5,357 nucleotides of DNA from Acidilobaceae archaeon (GTDB lineage: Archaea > Thermoproteota > Thermoprotei_A > Sulfolobales > Acidilobaceae): contig JALSQL010000010.1 in NCBI GenBank assembly GCA_026985435.1, forward strand, positions 1 through 5,357, given 5' to 3'. Under the pieces are notes generated by a model. It was not told the DNA's origin. It saw only the letters and a program-made list of their open reading frames with translations, and made no database searches. The position numbers were made by a program, and so were the translations under genes. This document shows, one piece after another, positions 5,053 through 5,357 of the stretch (its first letter is position 1; every line of letters begins with the position of its first letter).

Positions 5053-5357
5053 TTGTCGAGCGTTAGGGCGATCCTGGACCTGCTCGCGGAGAGCACCCTG
5101 AGGACGGGCCTGCCCGTCCCGGTGCCCATGGAGGAGGTCTACTCGTGGGCCCTGCCGACGGGGCTCCCGAGGAGGGGGCGCGTCGTGCTCTACACGGGGG
5201 CCCTCTACCAGCTCATGCCGTACATAGAGTCGCTGGTGGGGTACCTCGAGGCCCTCGAGGGCAGGAGGGGCTCCGAGGCCCTGGTGAGGCTGGCGAGGGT
5301 GCTGGTGGCCGCCCCGAGGCTCACTAGGACACTCCTCTCCCCGCCCCCCGGGGAGCT
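5053..5357 (+). CDS. Probable cysteine-rich (CCG-domain) Fe-S oxidoreductase subunit, N-terminus only
   Basis: 101 codons from a TTG at 5053 run off the window edge. The SD-like GGGGTG (5040-5045) lies 7 bases upstream. An in-frame GTG at 5038 falls within that SD region and is less likely. Residues 1-35 form a helix and Pro-rich linker (RTGLPVPVPMEEVYSW). A segment from about residue 36 (TGLPRRGRVVLYTGALYQLMPYIE) follows, whose RGR-hydrophobic-TG pattern resembles the first beta strand and loop of crenarchaeal CCG-domain oxidoreductases (HdrB/GlpC/GlcF C-terminal type) as I recall them. The diagnostic cysteine clusters would lie downstream and are not visible, so the assignment rests on this block and on the neighbours. 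The preceding ferredoxin-domain and GlcD genes need exactly such a partner, as the missing CCG part of GlcF. It starts 30 bases after the HTH gene. Confidence 0.6.
   Translation, partial: MSSVRAILDLLAESTLRTGLPVPVPMEEVYSWALPTGLPRRGRVVLYTGALYQLMPYIESLVGYLEALEGRRGSEALVRLARVLVAAPRLTRTLLSPPPGE

Noticed and set aside
1..5357. tRNA or rRNA genes, CRISPR array, insertion sequence ends
   Set aside because: No cloverleaf, no regularly spaced repeats, and no transposase or terminal inverted repeats were seen. Nearly all sequence is accounted for by coding genes.

Overview
The window looks like chromosomal DNA from a GC-rich hyperthermophilic archaeon, most likely a crenarchaeote (Thermoproteota, Desulfurococcales-like). 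The reasons are very high G+C (about two thirds by eye), heavy use of AGG (Arg) and ATA (Ile) codons, archaeal TATA-type promoter elements, strong GGAGGTG-type Shine-Dalgarno (SD) sites, exclusive GTG/TTG starts, and a clearly archaeal asparaginyl-tRNA synthetase. The species cannot be fixed from the sequence alone. Coding density is near complete and no gene-free stretch exceeds 100 bases.

Layout. (1) Positions 1-723, minus strand: the N-terminal 241 codons of an unrecognised membrane-anchored surface protein with five clustered N-glycosylation sequons. (2) Positions 724-809: a divergent intergenic region with one AT-rich element, a TTTAAA palindrome that may serve both directions. (3) Positions 810-2774, plus strand: a tight three-gene unit of a small seven-cysteine zinc-ribbon protein, a 117-residue protein of unknown function, and asparaginyl-tRNA synthetase (asnS). 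(4) A TATA box overlapping the asnS stop starts a second unit: an FAD-linked 2-hydroxyacid (lactate/glycolate) dehydrogenase of the GlcD type at 2824-4251, then a small two-cluster [4Fe-4S] protein equivalent to the N-terminal part of GlcF/GlpC at 4270-4611. (5) Positions 4666-5022: an arginine-rich double helix-turn-helix protein with its own candidate promoter and a pair of CCCGGG palindromes upstream of its start. (6) Positions 5053-5357: the start of a gene, cut by the window edge, that resembles the N-terminus of cysteine-rich (CCG-domain) Fe-S oxidoreductases.

How the genes fit together: the FAD dehydrogenase would oxidise a 2-hydroxyacid and pass electrons to the two-cluster ferredoxin-like protein and then to the CCG-type protein, so together they would be a GlcD plus split-GlcF complex feeding the membrane electron-transport chain. 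A DNA-binding gene sits between the two halves of the split GlcF. It may regulate the operon, or it may be an insertion, since an 8-base direct repeat flanks it. This arrangement is the most interesting part of the window. The asnS unit is housekeeping translation with two uncharacterised passengers.
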